Source of the DNA: Actinomadura darangshiensis
Lineage (GTDB): Bacteria > Actinomycetota > Actinomycetes > Streptosporangiales > Streptosporangiaceae
Length of the DNA: 63,828 nucleotides
Assembly (NCBI RefSeq): GCF_004349235.1
Contig: NZ_SMKY01000015.1
Location: forward strand, 1-63,828
Reading direction: 5' to 3'
Below are positions 23,797 to 31,269 of the stretch, in pieces. A model generated the notes under the pieces. That model worked only from the letters and a program-made list of their open reading frames with translations, was not told the DNA's origin and searched no databases. Positions within the stretch are counted from its first letter, which is position 1; the number at the start of each line of letters is the position of its first letter. The translations under genes and the position numbers were made by a program.

Positions 23797-26001
23797 ATGA
23801 GCCAGACCGAGCCCGTGTCCGTAAACGAGCTGACGCTGGAGGAGAAGGCGTCGCTCACGTCCGGGAACAGCACGTGGCGGACGACCGCCGTCCGCGACGT
23901 GGTGCCCGCCCTCACCCTCGCTGACGGCCCGCACGGCATCCGCCGCCAGATCAAGGGATCGGGGGACGCGCTGGGGCTGCTCGACAGCGTCCCCGCCACC
24001 TGTTTCCCGCCGGCGGTCGCGCTCGGCTCGTCCTGGGACGCGGCGTTGGCGCGGCGGGTGGGCGCGGCCCTGGCGCGGGAGGCGTCAGCGCTGGGCGTCG
24101 ACGTCGTGCTCGGGCCCGGGGTGAACATCAAGCGGTCCCCGCTGTGCGGGCGGAACTTCGAGTACTTCTCCGAGGACCCGCACGTGACGGGGGTGATGGG
24201 TGCGGCCTTGGTCGACGGGATCCAGTCGCGGGGGATCGGCGCGTGCGTGAAGCACTTCGCGGTCAACAACCAGGAGACCGACCGCATGCGGATCAGCGCG
24301 GACGTCGACGACCGGACGCTCCGCGAGATCTACCTGGCGGCGTTCGAGCACATCGTCCGCGAGGCCGGGCCTTACGCGGTCATGTCGTCCTACAACAGGA
24401 TCAACGGCGTGCACGCGAGCGAGAACCACTGGCTGCTCACGGAGGTGCTGCGCACCGAGTGGGGCTACGACGGGCTGGTGGTCTCCGACTGGGGCGCCGT
24501 CAACGACCGGGTGGCCGCGCTGGCGGCGGGGCTCGATCTGGAGATGCCGCCGACCCGCACCGACCAGGAGGTCGTGGACGCCGTCCGGGAGGGCCGCCTG
24601 GACGAGCAGACCGTCACGCGTTCGGCGTCGCGGCTGCACGCGCTGACGCGGCGGGTGGCGTCGGCCGAGCGGTTCGAGGACTGGGACGTCGGCGCCCACC
24701 ACGAGCTGGCCCGGGAGGCGGCGCGCGGGTCGGCCGTCCTGCTGAAGAACGAGCATGACGTCCTGCCGCTGCCGTCGCTGTCGCGGGTGGCCGTCGTCGG
24801 TGAGCTGGCCCGGAACCCGCGTTACCAGGGGTTCGGCAGCTCCCACGTCGTCCCGACGCGGCTCGACTCGGCGTGGGACGCGCTGGAGGCGGCCGGGGCC
24901 TCGACGTTCGCGGCCGGCTACCGGCTGGACGGCGCGGCCGACGACGCGCTGCGGCAGGAGGCGGTCGAGGCGGCCGCCGATTCCGACGTGGCGCTGGTGT
25001 TCCTCGGGCTGCCGGGCGAGATCGAGTCGGAGGGGTTCGACCGGACGTCCCTCGACCTGCCCGGCGTGCAGGTGCAACTGCTGCGCGCGGTCGCGAAGAC
25101 CGCCCCGAAGGTCGTGGTGGTGCTGACCAACGGCGGTGTCGTGTCGGTCGCGGACTGGGAGGCGGACGCGATCCTGGAGGCGTGGCTGCCAGGCCAGGCG
25201 GGCGGCTCCGCGATCGCCGACCTGCTGCTGGGCGTGTGCAGCCCGTCGGGGCGGCTCACGGAGACGATTCCCCGGCGGCTGGCGGACGTCCCGTCCCATC
25301 TGCACTTCCCGGGCGGGGACGGGCACGTCGTGTACGGCGAAGGCCGGTATGTCGGTTACCGGTACTACGACACGCTCGACGTGGACGTCGCGTACCCCTT
25401 CGGGCACGGCCTGACCTACACGCGGTTCGAGTACTCCGATCTGGACGTCACGGAGACGGGCCCGAACGAGTGGGCGGTCGAGTGCACCGTGACCAACGCC
25501 GGGACGCGGGCCGCCGCCGAGGTCGTCCAGCTCTATGCCGCCTTCGACGAGGACCGGCCGACCCGGCCCCGGCACGAGCTGCGCGGCTTCGCCAAGGTGG
25601 AGCTGGCCGCCGGCGCCGGGACGCGGGTGTCGTTCACGCTGTCCGGGCGCGACATCGCCTGGTGGTCGGTGTCGCGCGGCGGCTGGCGGATCGACGCGGG
25701 TCCCTTCGCGGTGGAGGTGGGCGCCTCGTCCCGCGACATCCGGCTGCGCGCCTCCCTGACCGCCGCCGGGGACGGGCAGGTCGACGCGCTCGGCCGGATG
25801 TCCACACTCGGCGAATGGCTTGACCATCCGGTGGGCGGCCCGGTGCTCAGGGAGCGGATCGGGACGAAGTTCACCGACGCGGACATGCCCCCGGCCCTTC
25901 TGGAGCTGATGCGGAACATCCCGCTGGCGAAGTTCAGCACGTTCGGCATCGGCCTGTCCGCGGAGTTCGTAAACGGGCTCGTCGCCGCCGTCTCCGGTTA
26001 G
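23797..26001 (+). CDS. glycoside hydrolase family 3 beta-glucosidase
   Basis: A 734-aa GH3 enzyme that hydrolyses terminal beta-linked glucose (or xylose) from oligosaccharides. The (alpha/beta)8 domain contains LADGPHGIR and KHFAVNNQETDR, and the nucleophile Asp at residue 231 in GLVVSDWGAV. The second alpha/beta domain is around GFDRTSLDLP, and a C-terminal fibronectin-like domain (HELRGFAKVEL) follows. No signal peptide is seen, so it probably acts on imported disaccharides. GAGGAG is close upstream. The neighbouring GH1 remnant implies that a second beta-glucosidase once stood beside it. Confidence 0.93.
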   Translation: MSQTEPVSVNELTLEEKASLTSGNSTWRTTAVRDVVPALTLADGPHGIRRQIKGSGDALGLLDSVPATCFPPAVALGSSWDAALARRVGAALAREASALGVDVVLGPGVNIKRSPLCGRNFEYFSEDPHVTGVMGAALVDGIQSRGIGACVKHFAVNNQETDRMRISADVDDRTLREIYLAAFEHIVREAGPYAVMSSYNRINGVHASENHWLLTEVLRTEWGYDGLVVSDWGAVNDRVAALAAGLDLEMPPTRTDQEVVDAVREGRLDEQTVTRSASRLHALTRRVASAERFEDWDVGAHHELAREAARGSAVLLKNEHDVLPLPSLSRVAVVGELARNPRYQGFGSSHVVPTRLDSAWDALEAAGASTFAAGYRLDGAADDALRQEAVEAAADSDVALVFLGLPGEIESEGFDRTSLDLPGVQVQLLRAVAKTAPKVVVVLTNGGVVSVADWEADAILEAWLPGQAGGSAIADLLLGVCSPSGRLTETIPRRLADVPSHLHFPGGDGHVVYGEGRYVGYRYYDTLDVDVAYPFGHGLTYTRFEYSDLDVTETGPNEWAVECTVTNAGTRAAAEVVQLYAAFDEDRPTRPRHELRGFAKVELAAGAGTRVSFTLSGRDIAWWSVSRGGWRIDAGPFAVEVGASSRDIRLRASLTAAGDGQVDALGRMSTLGEWLDHPVGGPVLRERIGTKFTDADMPPALLELMRNIPLAKFSTFGIGLSAEFVNGLVAAVSG

Positions 26002-26008
26002 GAGGCCG

Positions 26009-26398
26009 TTAGGGGGCCCGTCCGGAGGCGACATCGCCGAACCAGTGGGCGCTGGGCTTGATGGCTCGCGCGAACGTCGTCCGGTCGACGGCGACGAGCC
26101 CGAACGTCGGCTCGTAGGTGCCCCACTCGTAGTTGTCGAGCAGCGACCAGTGGAGGTATCCGCGCACGTCGATGCCGTCGTCGATGGCGTCGCGCCGGCC
26201 GTTCAGCGCGCCGTCCGGGCCGATCCGCACGCGCGTGTACGCCTGGACGCCGATGAAGTCGTCGTTCGCGGCGACGTCGAGGAACTGGTCCTCGCGCGAC
26301 CAGGCCCATCCCTCGGCGTCGCCGCCGTCGACCGCCTCGAAGTTCTGGTTCGCGATCGTCCAGCCGGCCTTGAACCCGGTGAGCTCCTCGCGCTCGGC
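26009..26398 (-). pseudogene. GH1 beta-glucosidase remnant with internal deletion
   Basis: On the minus strand this reads the C-terminal part of a family 1 beta-glucosidase: LTGFKAGWTIANQNFEAV, then DFIGVQAYTRVRIGPDG, then directly IDDGIDVRGYLHWSLLDN and YEPTFGLVAVDRTTF. In intact relatives about 60-75 residues, including the TENG nucleophile loop, lie between IGPDG and DDGIDVRG; they are missing, in frame. The N-terminal ~260 residues are also absent: the frame runs on into antisense of the neighbouring peptidase remnant. It cannot be catalytically active. Confidence 0.88.
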
Positions 26399-26401
26399 GC
26401 C

Positions 26402-26896
26402 TACCGGGGAGTGAGCGAGGCTCCGGCCGACCCGTCCCGGCTCCTGGGCTGCCCCAACTTCCCGACGGCCCTCTGCCAGGCCGTAGGCGAAAGCCTCTGG
26501 TACGGGACGCCCCGCGCGGGCAGCCTGTCGTACCTGCACTCGGCTTCGGTGGCGTCCTACCTGCCCCGCATCAAGGCGCCGACGCTCCTCGTCCAAGGGC
26601 AGACCGACACCCTGTTCAACCTCCAGGAAGCCGCCGCCACATACCGCGACCTGAAGGCCCAGAACACCCCGGTGAAGATGATCTGGCACTCGGGCGGCCA
26701 CAGCGGGCCCAACGCCCCCGGCGGACCTGGACCTGGATCACCCCACCGAGAACTACGTGGGCCAACGGGTCCTGACCTGGTTCGACCACTACCTCAAGGA
26801 CGCCCCTGCCCGGACGGGCCCGGCACGATCCTCCCGGTGACCGTGCACACCACACCCAAGGCCCCGGGCGCCCTGAGCCTCCCCACGACCGGTTAG
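26402..26896 (+). pseudogene. S15/CocE-type peptidase remnant (X-Pro dipeptidyl-peptidase-like)
   Basis: The plus strand reads the middle and end of an alpha/beta-hydrolase of the S15 family: HSASVASYLPRIKAPTLLV, GQTDTLFNLQEAA (catalytic Asp region) and MIWHSGGHSGP (catalytic His). The nucleophile-Ser half is absent. At about 26718 the frame shifts: the continuation DLDLDHPTENYVGQRVLTW, then FDHYLKDAPARTGP, is in another frame and soon stops. It abuts the GH1 remnant head-to-head, marking a deletion joint near 26400. Confidence 0.85.
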
Positions 26897-26937
26897 GTAC
26901 GGTGGCGGTCCCCGCGTCCGGCAGGACGGAGATGTTC

Positions 26938-27495
26938 ATGGCGATCGATCGGCGCGCGGCCGCCGAGACATGGCTCCGAACCCGTGGCGCGGACGGCATC
27001 GACCATCCCGGGGGCACGCTCCTCGCTCATCTCGGACGGGTGCGGACGCTTCTGGCCGAGTGGGGCGCCGCCGGGGACGTCCAGCTGGCGGGCCTGTGCC
27101 ACGCGGCATACGGCACCGACGGGTTCGATGTCGCGCTGCTCCCGCCGGACGAGCGTCCGGTGCTCGCCGAGGTGATCGGCCCCGAGGCCGAGGCCCTGGT
27201 CTACCTGTACGGCGGCTGCGACCGCGGGCGGACCTACCCGGAGCTGGCGCGGCCGGTCGTCACCTTCACCGACCGGTTCGGCGGCGGCCGGCACGTCCCG
27301 CCGGAGTCGGATCTCCGCGCGTTCATGGAGATCACGGCCGCGAACGAGCTCGACGTCGTCCGCCACAACTGCGAACTGGCGGACCGGCACGGCGCCGCGC
27401 TGGCCGCGCTGTTCGACAGGACGCGGCGGCACCTGTCCGCCCCGGCCACACATGCCTGGACCGCCTTCGCGTCGCGATCGCGTCCAGCGACCTGA
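26938..27495 (+). CDS. DUF6817-type (HD-like) hypothetical protein
   Basis: A 185-aa protein with the conserved order GTLLAHLGRVRTLLAEWG, LAGLCHAAYGTDGF and EALVYLYGGCDR. The paired His residues and the H-x-x-Y-G-T motif resemble a family of uncharacterised metal-dependent phosphohydrolase-like (HD-type) proteins. I name the family from memory and cannot assign an activity. The ATG at 26938 is preferred, with GGACGGAG just upstream; GTG 26902 is an alternative. It converges on the SDR gene. Confidence 0.7.
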   Translation: MAIDRRAAAETWLRTRGADGIDHPGGTLLAHLGRVRTLLAEWGAAGDVQLAGLCHAAYGTDGFDVALLPPDERPVLAEVIGPEAEALVYLYGGCDRGRTYPELARPVVTFTDRFGGGRHVPPESDLRAFMEITAANELDVVRHNCELADRHGAALAALFDRTRRHLSAPATHAWTAFASRSRPAT

Positions 27496-27526
27496 CCCAC
27501 CTGGGCCGCCGAGAACCCGGACGCTC

Positions 27527-28378
27527 TCACCCGCCCGGCCACCCCTTGACGTCTCGCTGAGGCGCGAGCCCGAAACCGCGCCGCACCAACCGGTCAAGCA
27601 GGCGCTGCGGCAAGAGGACTTTGAGCAGCGGCACCCAGCGTCCGTCACGTCCGGCCCCGTAGCGGTACCGGGGTGTCCGGGCCTCGGCGATGCTGACGAT
27701 GAGGGCGGCGACCTTTCCCGGGTCGCCGCCCCGCCGCAGGCTCCGCTGGAGAGCGTCGCGGGCGGCCTCACGCGAACCGTCGTAGTCGGTGACGGTCGGC
27801 GCGGCGGCCGACGACGCGTCGAGGACGCCGGTGGTGAACGCGCCGGGCTCGACCAGGCTGACCGAGATGCCCAGCGGCCACACCTCATGCCGCAGAGCCT
27901 CGGTGTACCGGGCAAGGGCGGCCTTGGACGCCGAGTAGAACGCCTCGCCGGGCTCACCCACCCACGCCCCCAGCGACCCGACGTTGATGACGCGGCCCCG
28001 CCGCCGGTCCCGCATTCCGGGAAGGACAGCGTTGGTCACCCGCACGGCGCCGAACAGATTGGCCGCGAAAACCGCGTCGGCGTCCTCCAGGGTCGTTTCC
28101 TCCGCGAACCCGAGATGCATGACCCCGGCATTGTTGACCAGGACATCGACGCGTCCGGCGCGCTCCAGCACTTCGTTCACGCACTGGGCGACGGACGCAT
28201 CGGAGCACACGTCCAGCCGCAGCATCTCGACACCGTGCTCACCGACACCGTGCTCGTCGTCCCGGTCCCGCCGGCTGGTACCGAACACCCGGAACCCGCG
28301 CTCGGCGAACATCAGGGCCGCCGCTCTTCCTATCCCGGACGAAGCGCCGGTGACCAGCACGACCCGGCCGGACCCCAT
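27527..28378 (-). CDS. short-chain dehydrogenase/reductase (SDR)
   Basis: A 283-aa classical SDR: NAD(P)-binding TGASSGIGRAA near residue 12, NNAGVMH near 85, the catalytic Ser in NVGSLGAWVG and the Y-x-x-x-K of YSASKAALARYTEAL. The Rossmann Arg-rich TSRRDRDDE after strand 2 favours NADPH. The C-terminal ~60 residues contain a hydrophobic LLKVLLPQRLLDRLV helix that may bind membrane. The ATG at 28378 follows GGAG; a GTG one codon pair upstream is less likely. Substrate unknown. Confidence 0.9.
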   Translation of the reverse strand: MGSGRVVLVTGASSGIGRAAALMFAERGFRVFGTSRRDRDDEHGVGEHGVEMLRLDVCSDASVAQCVNEVLERAGRVDVLVNNAGVMHLGFAEETTLEDADAVFAANLFGAVRVTNAVLPGMRDRRRGRVINVGSLGAWVGEPGEAFYSASKAALARYTEALRHEVWPLGISVSLVEPGAFTTGVLDASSAAAPTVTDYDGSREAARDALQRSLRRGGDPGKVAALIVSIAEARTPRYRYGAGRDGRWVPLLKVLLPQRLLDRLVRRGFGLAPQRDVKGWPGG

Positions 28379-28430
28379 CGCCACTCCAATGTCTCGACCA
28401 TCCCAGTCTCGCCCAGACGATTCGCCGTCG

Positions 28431-29216
28431 TCAGGCGGTTTTCACGACGCCGGCGTCGATGGTGTGGTCGGCGCCCACGATGCTCGCGGCGAGCGGCGAG
28501 GCGAGGTAGGCGATGAGCGCGGCGACCTCCGCCGGTTCGATGATGCGGCCGGTGAGCATGCCGCTGCGGTCCGGGAGCGCCGCGACGAGCTGGTCGAGCT
28601 CCACGCCCATGGACGCGGCCAGTTCCGCGCCGTAACCGTCCGGGGACTCCCACATGGCGGTGCGCGTGACGCCCGGCGACACGGTGTTGACGCGGACGCC
28701 GCGCGGCCCGAACTCCCCGGCGAGCGCCTTGCCGAACGCGGTCAGCGCGGCCTTGGCCGTCGTGTAGGGCATGGGCCCCAGATGCGGGACGCGGGCGGCG
28801 TTCGACGAGACGTTCACGATCGCGCCCGAGCGTTCCAGCAGGCTCGGCATCGCGGCCCGGGTGACGCGGACCGCCGCGAAGAGGTTCAGCTCGTACACGC
28901 CCTGCCAGAAGGCGTCGTCGAAGGACAGGAAGCCGCCGGTGGCGCCGTCGCCGTCCCCGCCGCCGACGTTGTTGACGAGCACGTCGATGCCGCCGAGCTG
29001 GTCCAGTGCGGCCTCGATCAGGCGGGCCGGTGCCTCCGGGACGGACAGGTCGACCGGGACGGCGATCGCGCCCGTCTCCTTCAAGGCGGGGGTGATGGTG
29101 CGGGACGCCGCCACGACGCGCATTCCCTCGGCGGTCAGCGCCTCGACGGTGGCGAGGCCGATGCCCTTGCTCGCACCGGTCACGACGGCGGTCTTGCCGG
29201 TCAATCGCAAGTCCAT
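28431..29216 (-). CDS. short-chain dehydrogenase/reductase (SDR), TetR-controlled
   Basis: A 261-aa SDR with TGASKGIGLATVEAL near residue 13, NNVGGGDGDG near 85, NVSSNAARVPHLG (catalytic Ser) and YTTAKAALTAFGKAL (Y-x-x-x-K), ending in the usual TIDAGVVKTA tail. AAGGAG lies 6 bp before the ATG. It is divergent from a TetR gene with a palindromic operator in between, so it is very probably the target of that regulator. Substrate unknown. Confidence 0.92.
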   Translation of the reverse strand: MDLRLTGKTAVVTGASKGIGLATVEALTAEGMRVVAASRTITPALKETGAIAVPVDLSVPEAPARLIEAALDQLGGIDVLVNNVGGGDGDGATGGFLSFDDAFWQGVYELNLFAAVRVTRAAMPSLLERSGAIVNVSSNAARVPHLGPMPYTTAKAALTAFGKALAGEFGPRGVRVNTVSPGVTRTAMWESPDGYGAELAASMGVELDQLVAALPDRSGMLTGRIIEPAEVAALIAYLASPLAASIVGADHTIDAGVVKTA

Positions 29217-29261
29217 GACGACTCCTTCTTGCGTCAGTGATGATGCGCTCAAGCTAATAGA

Positions 29262-29279
29262 TGCGACATCGATGTAGCA
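29262..29279. promoter_or_regulatory. 18-bp TetR operator between SDR and TetR genes
   Basis: TGCGACATCGATGTAGCA is palindromic at 16 of 18 positions around ACATCGATGT. It lies 46 bp from the SDR start and 40 bp from the TetR start, well placed to repress both. Confidence 0.75.
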
Positions 29280-29318
29280 AGTAGATTCAGAGCTGAGACG
29301 TTGCTGTACTGTTTCTGT

Positions 29319-29903
29319 GTGAGCAGAGCTTTGCGTGCGGACGCGGAACGGACCGTCCGGACGATCCTGGAGGCGGCCGAGCGGGTCCTGTCCGCCGATC
29401 CGGCGGCGACGATGGAGCAGATCGCCGAGGCGGCCGGGGTCGCCCGCACCACCGTGCACCGGCGGTTCGCGACGCGGGACGCGCTGGTCGGCGCGCTCAC
29501 CGCCTGGGCCGCCCGGCGGTTCGCGGAGGCCGTGGACGCCGCGCCCCTGGAGAGCGCGCCGCCGCTCGTCGCGCTGTACCAGGTCACCGCGAACGTCTTG
29601 GAGGTCAAGACGGGCTGGGGGTTCGCGATGGGGGCCGCCACGGCCTCGTCCGACCCCGAGGTCGTCCGGGCGCACTCCGACGTCCTGGCCAAGTGCGACC
29701 GGCTCTTCCGCCGCGCCCAGGACGCGGGCGTGGTGCGCGCCGACGTCGACCTGGCCTGGGCGCGGCGCGTGTACTACGCCCTGATCCACGAGGTGTGCGT
29801 AAGCGGCGGGAGCGTCGGTGGCGAGGACGCGAACGCCCTGGCAAATCTCGTCGTGGACACGCTGATGCGGGGCATCGCCCCAGCGAGTCCGCCGGTGGTC
29901 TAG
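29319..29903 (+). CDS. TetR-family transcriptional regulator
   Basis: A 194-aa TetR protein: HTH in residues about 10-55 (ILEAAERVLSADPAATMEQI, then AGVARTTVHRRFATRDAL) and a helical sensor domain. The GTG at 29319 removes an unlikely Cys-rich TTG-initiated leader. Its palindromic operator at 29262-29279 implies control of itself and of the divergent SDR. The stop shares CTAG with the cupin gene stop on the other strand. Confidence 0.88.
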   Translation: MSRALRADAERTVRTILEAAERVLSADPAATMEQIAEAAGVARTTVHRRFATRDALVGALTAWAARRFAEAVDAAPLESAPPLVALYQVTANVLEVKTGWGFAMGAATASSDPEVVRAHSDVLAKCDRLFRRAQDAGVVRADVDLAWARRVYYALIHEVCVSGGSVGGEDANALANLVVDTLMRGIAPASPPVV

Positions 29904-30226
29904 CCCTCGGGGTAGAACAGGAAGAGCGTGCAGCCCGTCGTCGTCTGCGGGACGTGCGAGGAGCCTGCGGGGGCGTGGATGAAGGTGCCGGCCGGGTAGT
30001 CGCGGTCGCCGTCGTTGAAGGTGCCTGAGACCACGTAGACCTCTTCGGGGCCGGGTTCGTGGACGTCGACCCCCTCCCAGCAGGTGTTCGCGTCCATCTC
30101 CAGGACGAACGCCTTCGCGCCGCCGTCGCCCTTCCACAGGGGGTGCAGGCGGATGCCGGGGAAGATCTCGCGGACCGGTGCGTCCTGGACGGCCGACCAC
30201 ACGTAGGTGCTCTGTTGTGTCGTCAT
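29900..30226 (-). CDS. cupin-domain protein
   Basis: A 108-aa single-cupin protein. The first cupin motif covers DVHEPGPEEVYVVSGTFND and the second YPAGTFIHAPAGSSHVP, including the His of the metal site; the first motif has H..G..E spacing. Related small cupins (ChrR/anti-sigma-like or oxygenase-like) sense or process small molecules. It faces the GlxA-type regulator across 71 bp, so it is the probable target. The biochemical role is unknown. Confidence 0.85.
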   Translation of the reverse strand: MTTQQSTYVWSAVQDAPVREIFPGIRLHPLWKGDGGAKAFVLEMDANTCWEGVDVHEPGPEEVYVVSGTFNDGDRDYPAGTFIHAPAGSSHVPQTTTGCTLFLFYPEG

Positions 30227-30261
30227 AAGGCCAGCCTGGTTCGGCCTCCGCCGTCCCGTCG

Positions 30262-30297
30262 CGTGTCAGGAAAGACACGATGGGGTATTTTTCTGCC
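30262..30297 (+). promoter_or_regulatory. operator and leaderless promoter of the GlxA-type regulator
   Basis: CGTGTC-AGGAAA-GACACG (30262-30279) is a perfect 6-6-6 inverted repeat. TATTTT at about 30286-30291 lies 6-7 bp before the ATG at 30298, the spacing expected for a leaderless -10. There is no ribosome site in front of that ATG. Confidence 0.6.
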
Positions 30298-31269
30298 ATG
30301 CATCGAGTGGTAGCGCTGGTCCGGCCACCGCAGTCGAGTTTCGAGCTCGGCTGCGCGGCCCAGGTGTTCGGGATCGAGCGGCCGGGCCTGGCGACGCGCT
30401 ACACCTTCGGGGTGTGCACCGAGCGGCCCGGTCCGGTCGCGACGTACGCCGGGTACGACATGCTGGTGAACGATGGGCTGGAAGCGCTTGACCTGGCCGA
30501 CACCGTGGTCATCCCGGGCTGGCTTCCCCCGACCGAGCCGCCCTCGCCCGCGGTCGTCGAGGCGCTGCGGCGGGCGCACTCTCGCGGCGCGCGGGTGGCC
30601 AGCATCTGCTCGGGCGCCTTCGCGCTGGCGCACGCCGGGCTGCTGGACGGACGCCGCGCGACCACCCACTGGGCGCGGGCGGACGAGCTGGCTGAGCGTT
30701 TCCCGCAGGTCCAGGTCGACCCGGACGTCCTGTACGTGGACCACGGCGACGTCGCCACGAGCGCCGGAGCCGGGGCCGGCATCGACCTGTGCATGCACCT
30801 GGTCCGCGCCGACCAGGGCGCCCGGTACGCCGCCCACATCGCGCGGACCATGGTCATGCCGCCCCATCGCGAGGGCGGGCAGCTGCAGTACGCGGCGCCG
30901 CCGCACCCCGAGCAGATCGACGGCACGCTCGCGCCGCTCCTGGAGTGGGTCACCGAGAGGCTGGCCGAGCCGGTCTCCGTCGAGGGCCTGGCCGCGCATG
31001 CGGGCCTCTCGACCCGGACCCTCGCCCGGCGGTTCGCCGACCAGCTCGGCACCAGCCCGGGGCAGTGGCTGCTCGCCCAGCGGATCACCGCCGCCCGCGA
31101 CCTGCTGGAGACCACCGACCTCCCACTGGACGCCATCGCCCGCCACGTGGGCCTTTCCTCGGCCACGAACCTCCGCAGGCGCTTCCTGGGCGCCCTCGGC
31201 ACGACCCCGGGCGCCTACCGCCGCGCCTTCCGCACCCGCCCGGCCCCGGACTCGTCAATCAGTGCGTAG
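30298..31269 (+). CDS. GlxA-type regulator (DJ-1/PfpI domain + AraC HTH)
   Basis: A 323-aa protein. The N-terminal DJ-1/PfpI-like domain (about 1-170) carries the conserved Cys elbow in VASICSGAFALAHAGLLDG. The C-terminal AraC double HTH (about 215-310) has SVEGLAAHAGLSTRTLARRF and IARHVGLSSATNLRRRF. GlxA-type proteins activate adjacent genes in response to amino-acid derivatives or other metabolites. The ATG at 30298 matches the usual family start (MHRV); an ATG at 30280 with AGGAAAG upstream is the alternative. Probable target: the divergent cupin gene. Confidence 0.9.
   Translation: MHRVVALVRPPQSSFELGCAAQVFGIERPGLATRYTFGVCTERPGPVATYAGYDMLVNDGLEALDLADTVVIPGWLPPTEPPSPAVVEALRRAHSRGARVASICSGAFALAHAGLLDGRRATTHWARADELAERFPQVQVDPDVLYVDHGDVATSAGAGAGIDLCMHLVRADQGARYAAHIARTMVMPPHREGGQLQYAAPPHPEQIDGTLAPLLEWVTERLAEPVSVEGLAAHAGLSTRTLARRFADQLGTSPGQWLLAQRITAARDLLETTDLPLDAIARHVGLSSATNLRRRFLGALGTTPGAYRRAFRTRPAPDSSISA

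Noticed and set aside
26009..26701. A single 230-aa protein on the minus strand
   Set aside because: Only its last ~130 residues resemble GH1; the rest is antisense to the peptidase remnant, so it is a fusion across a deletion joint.
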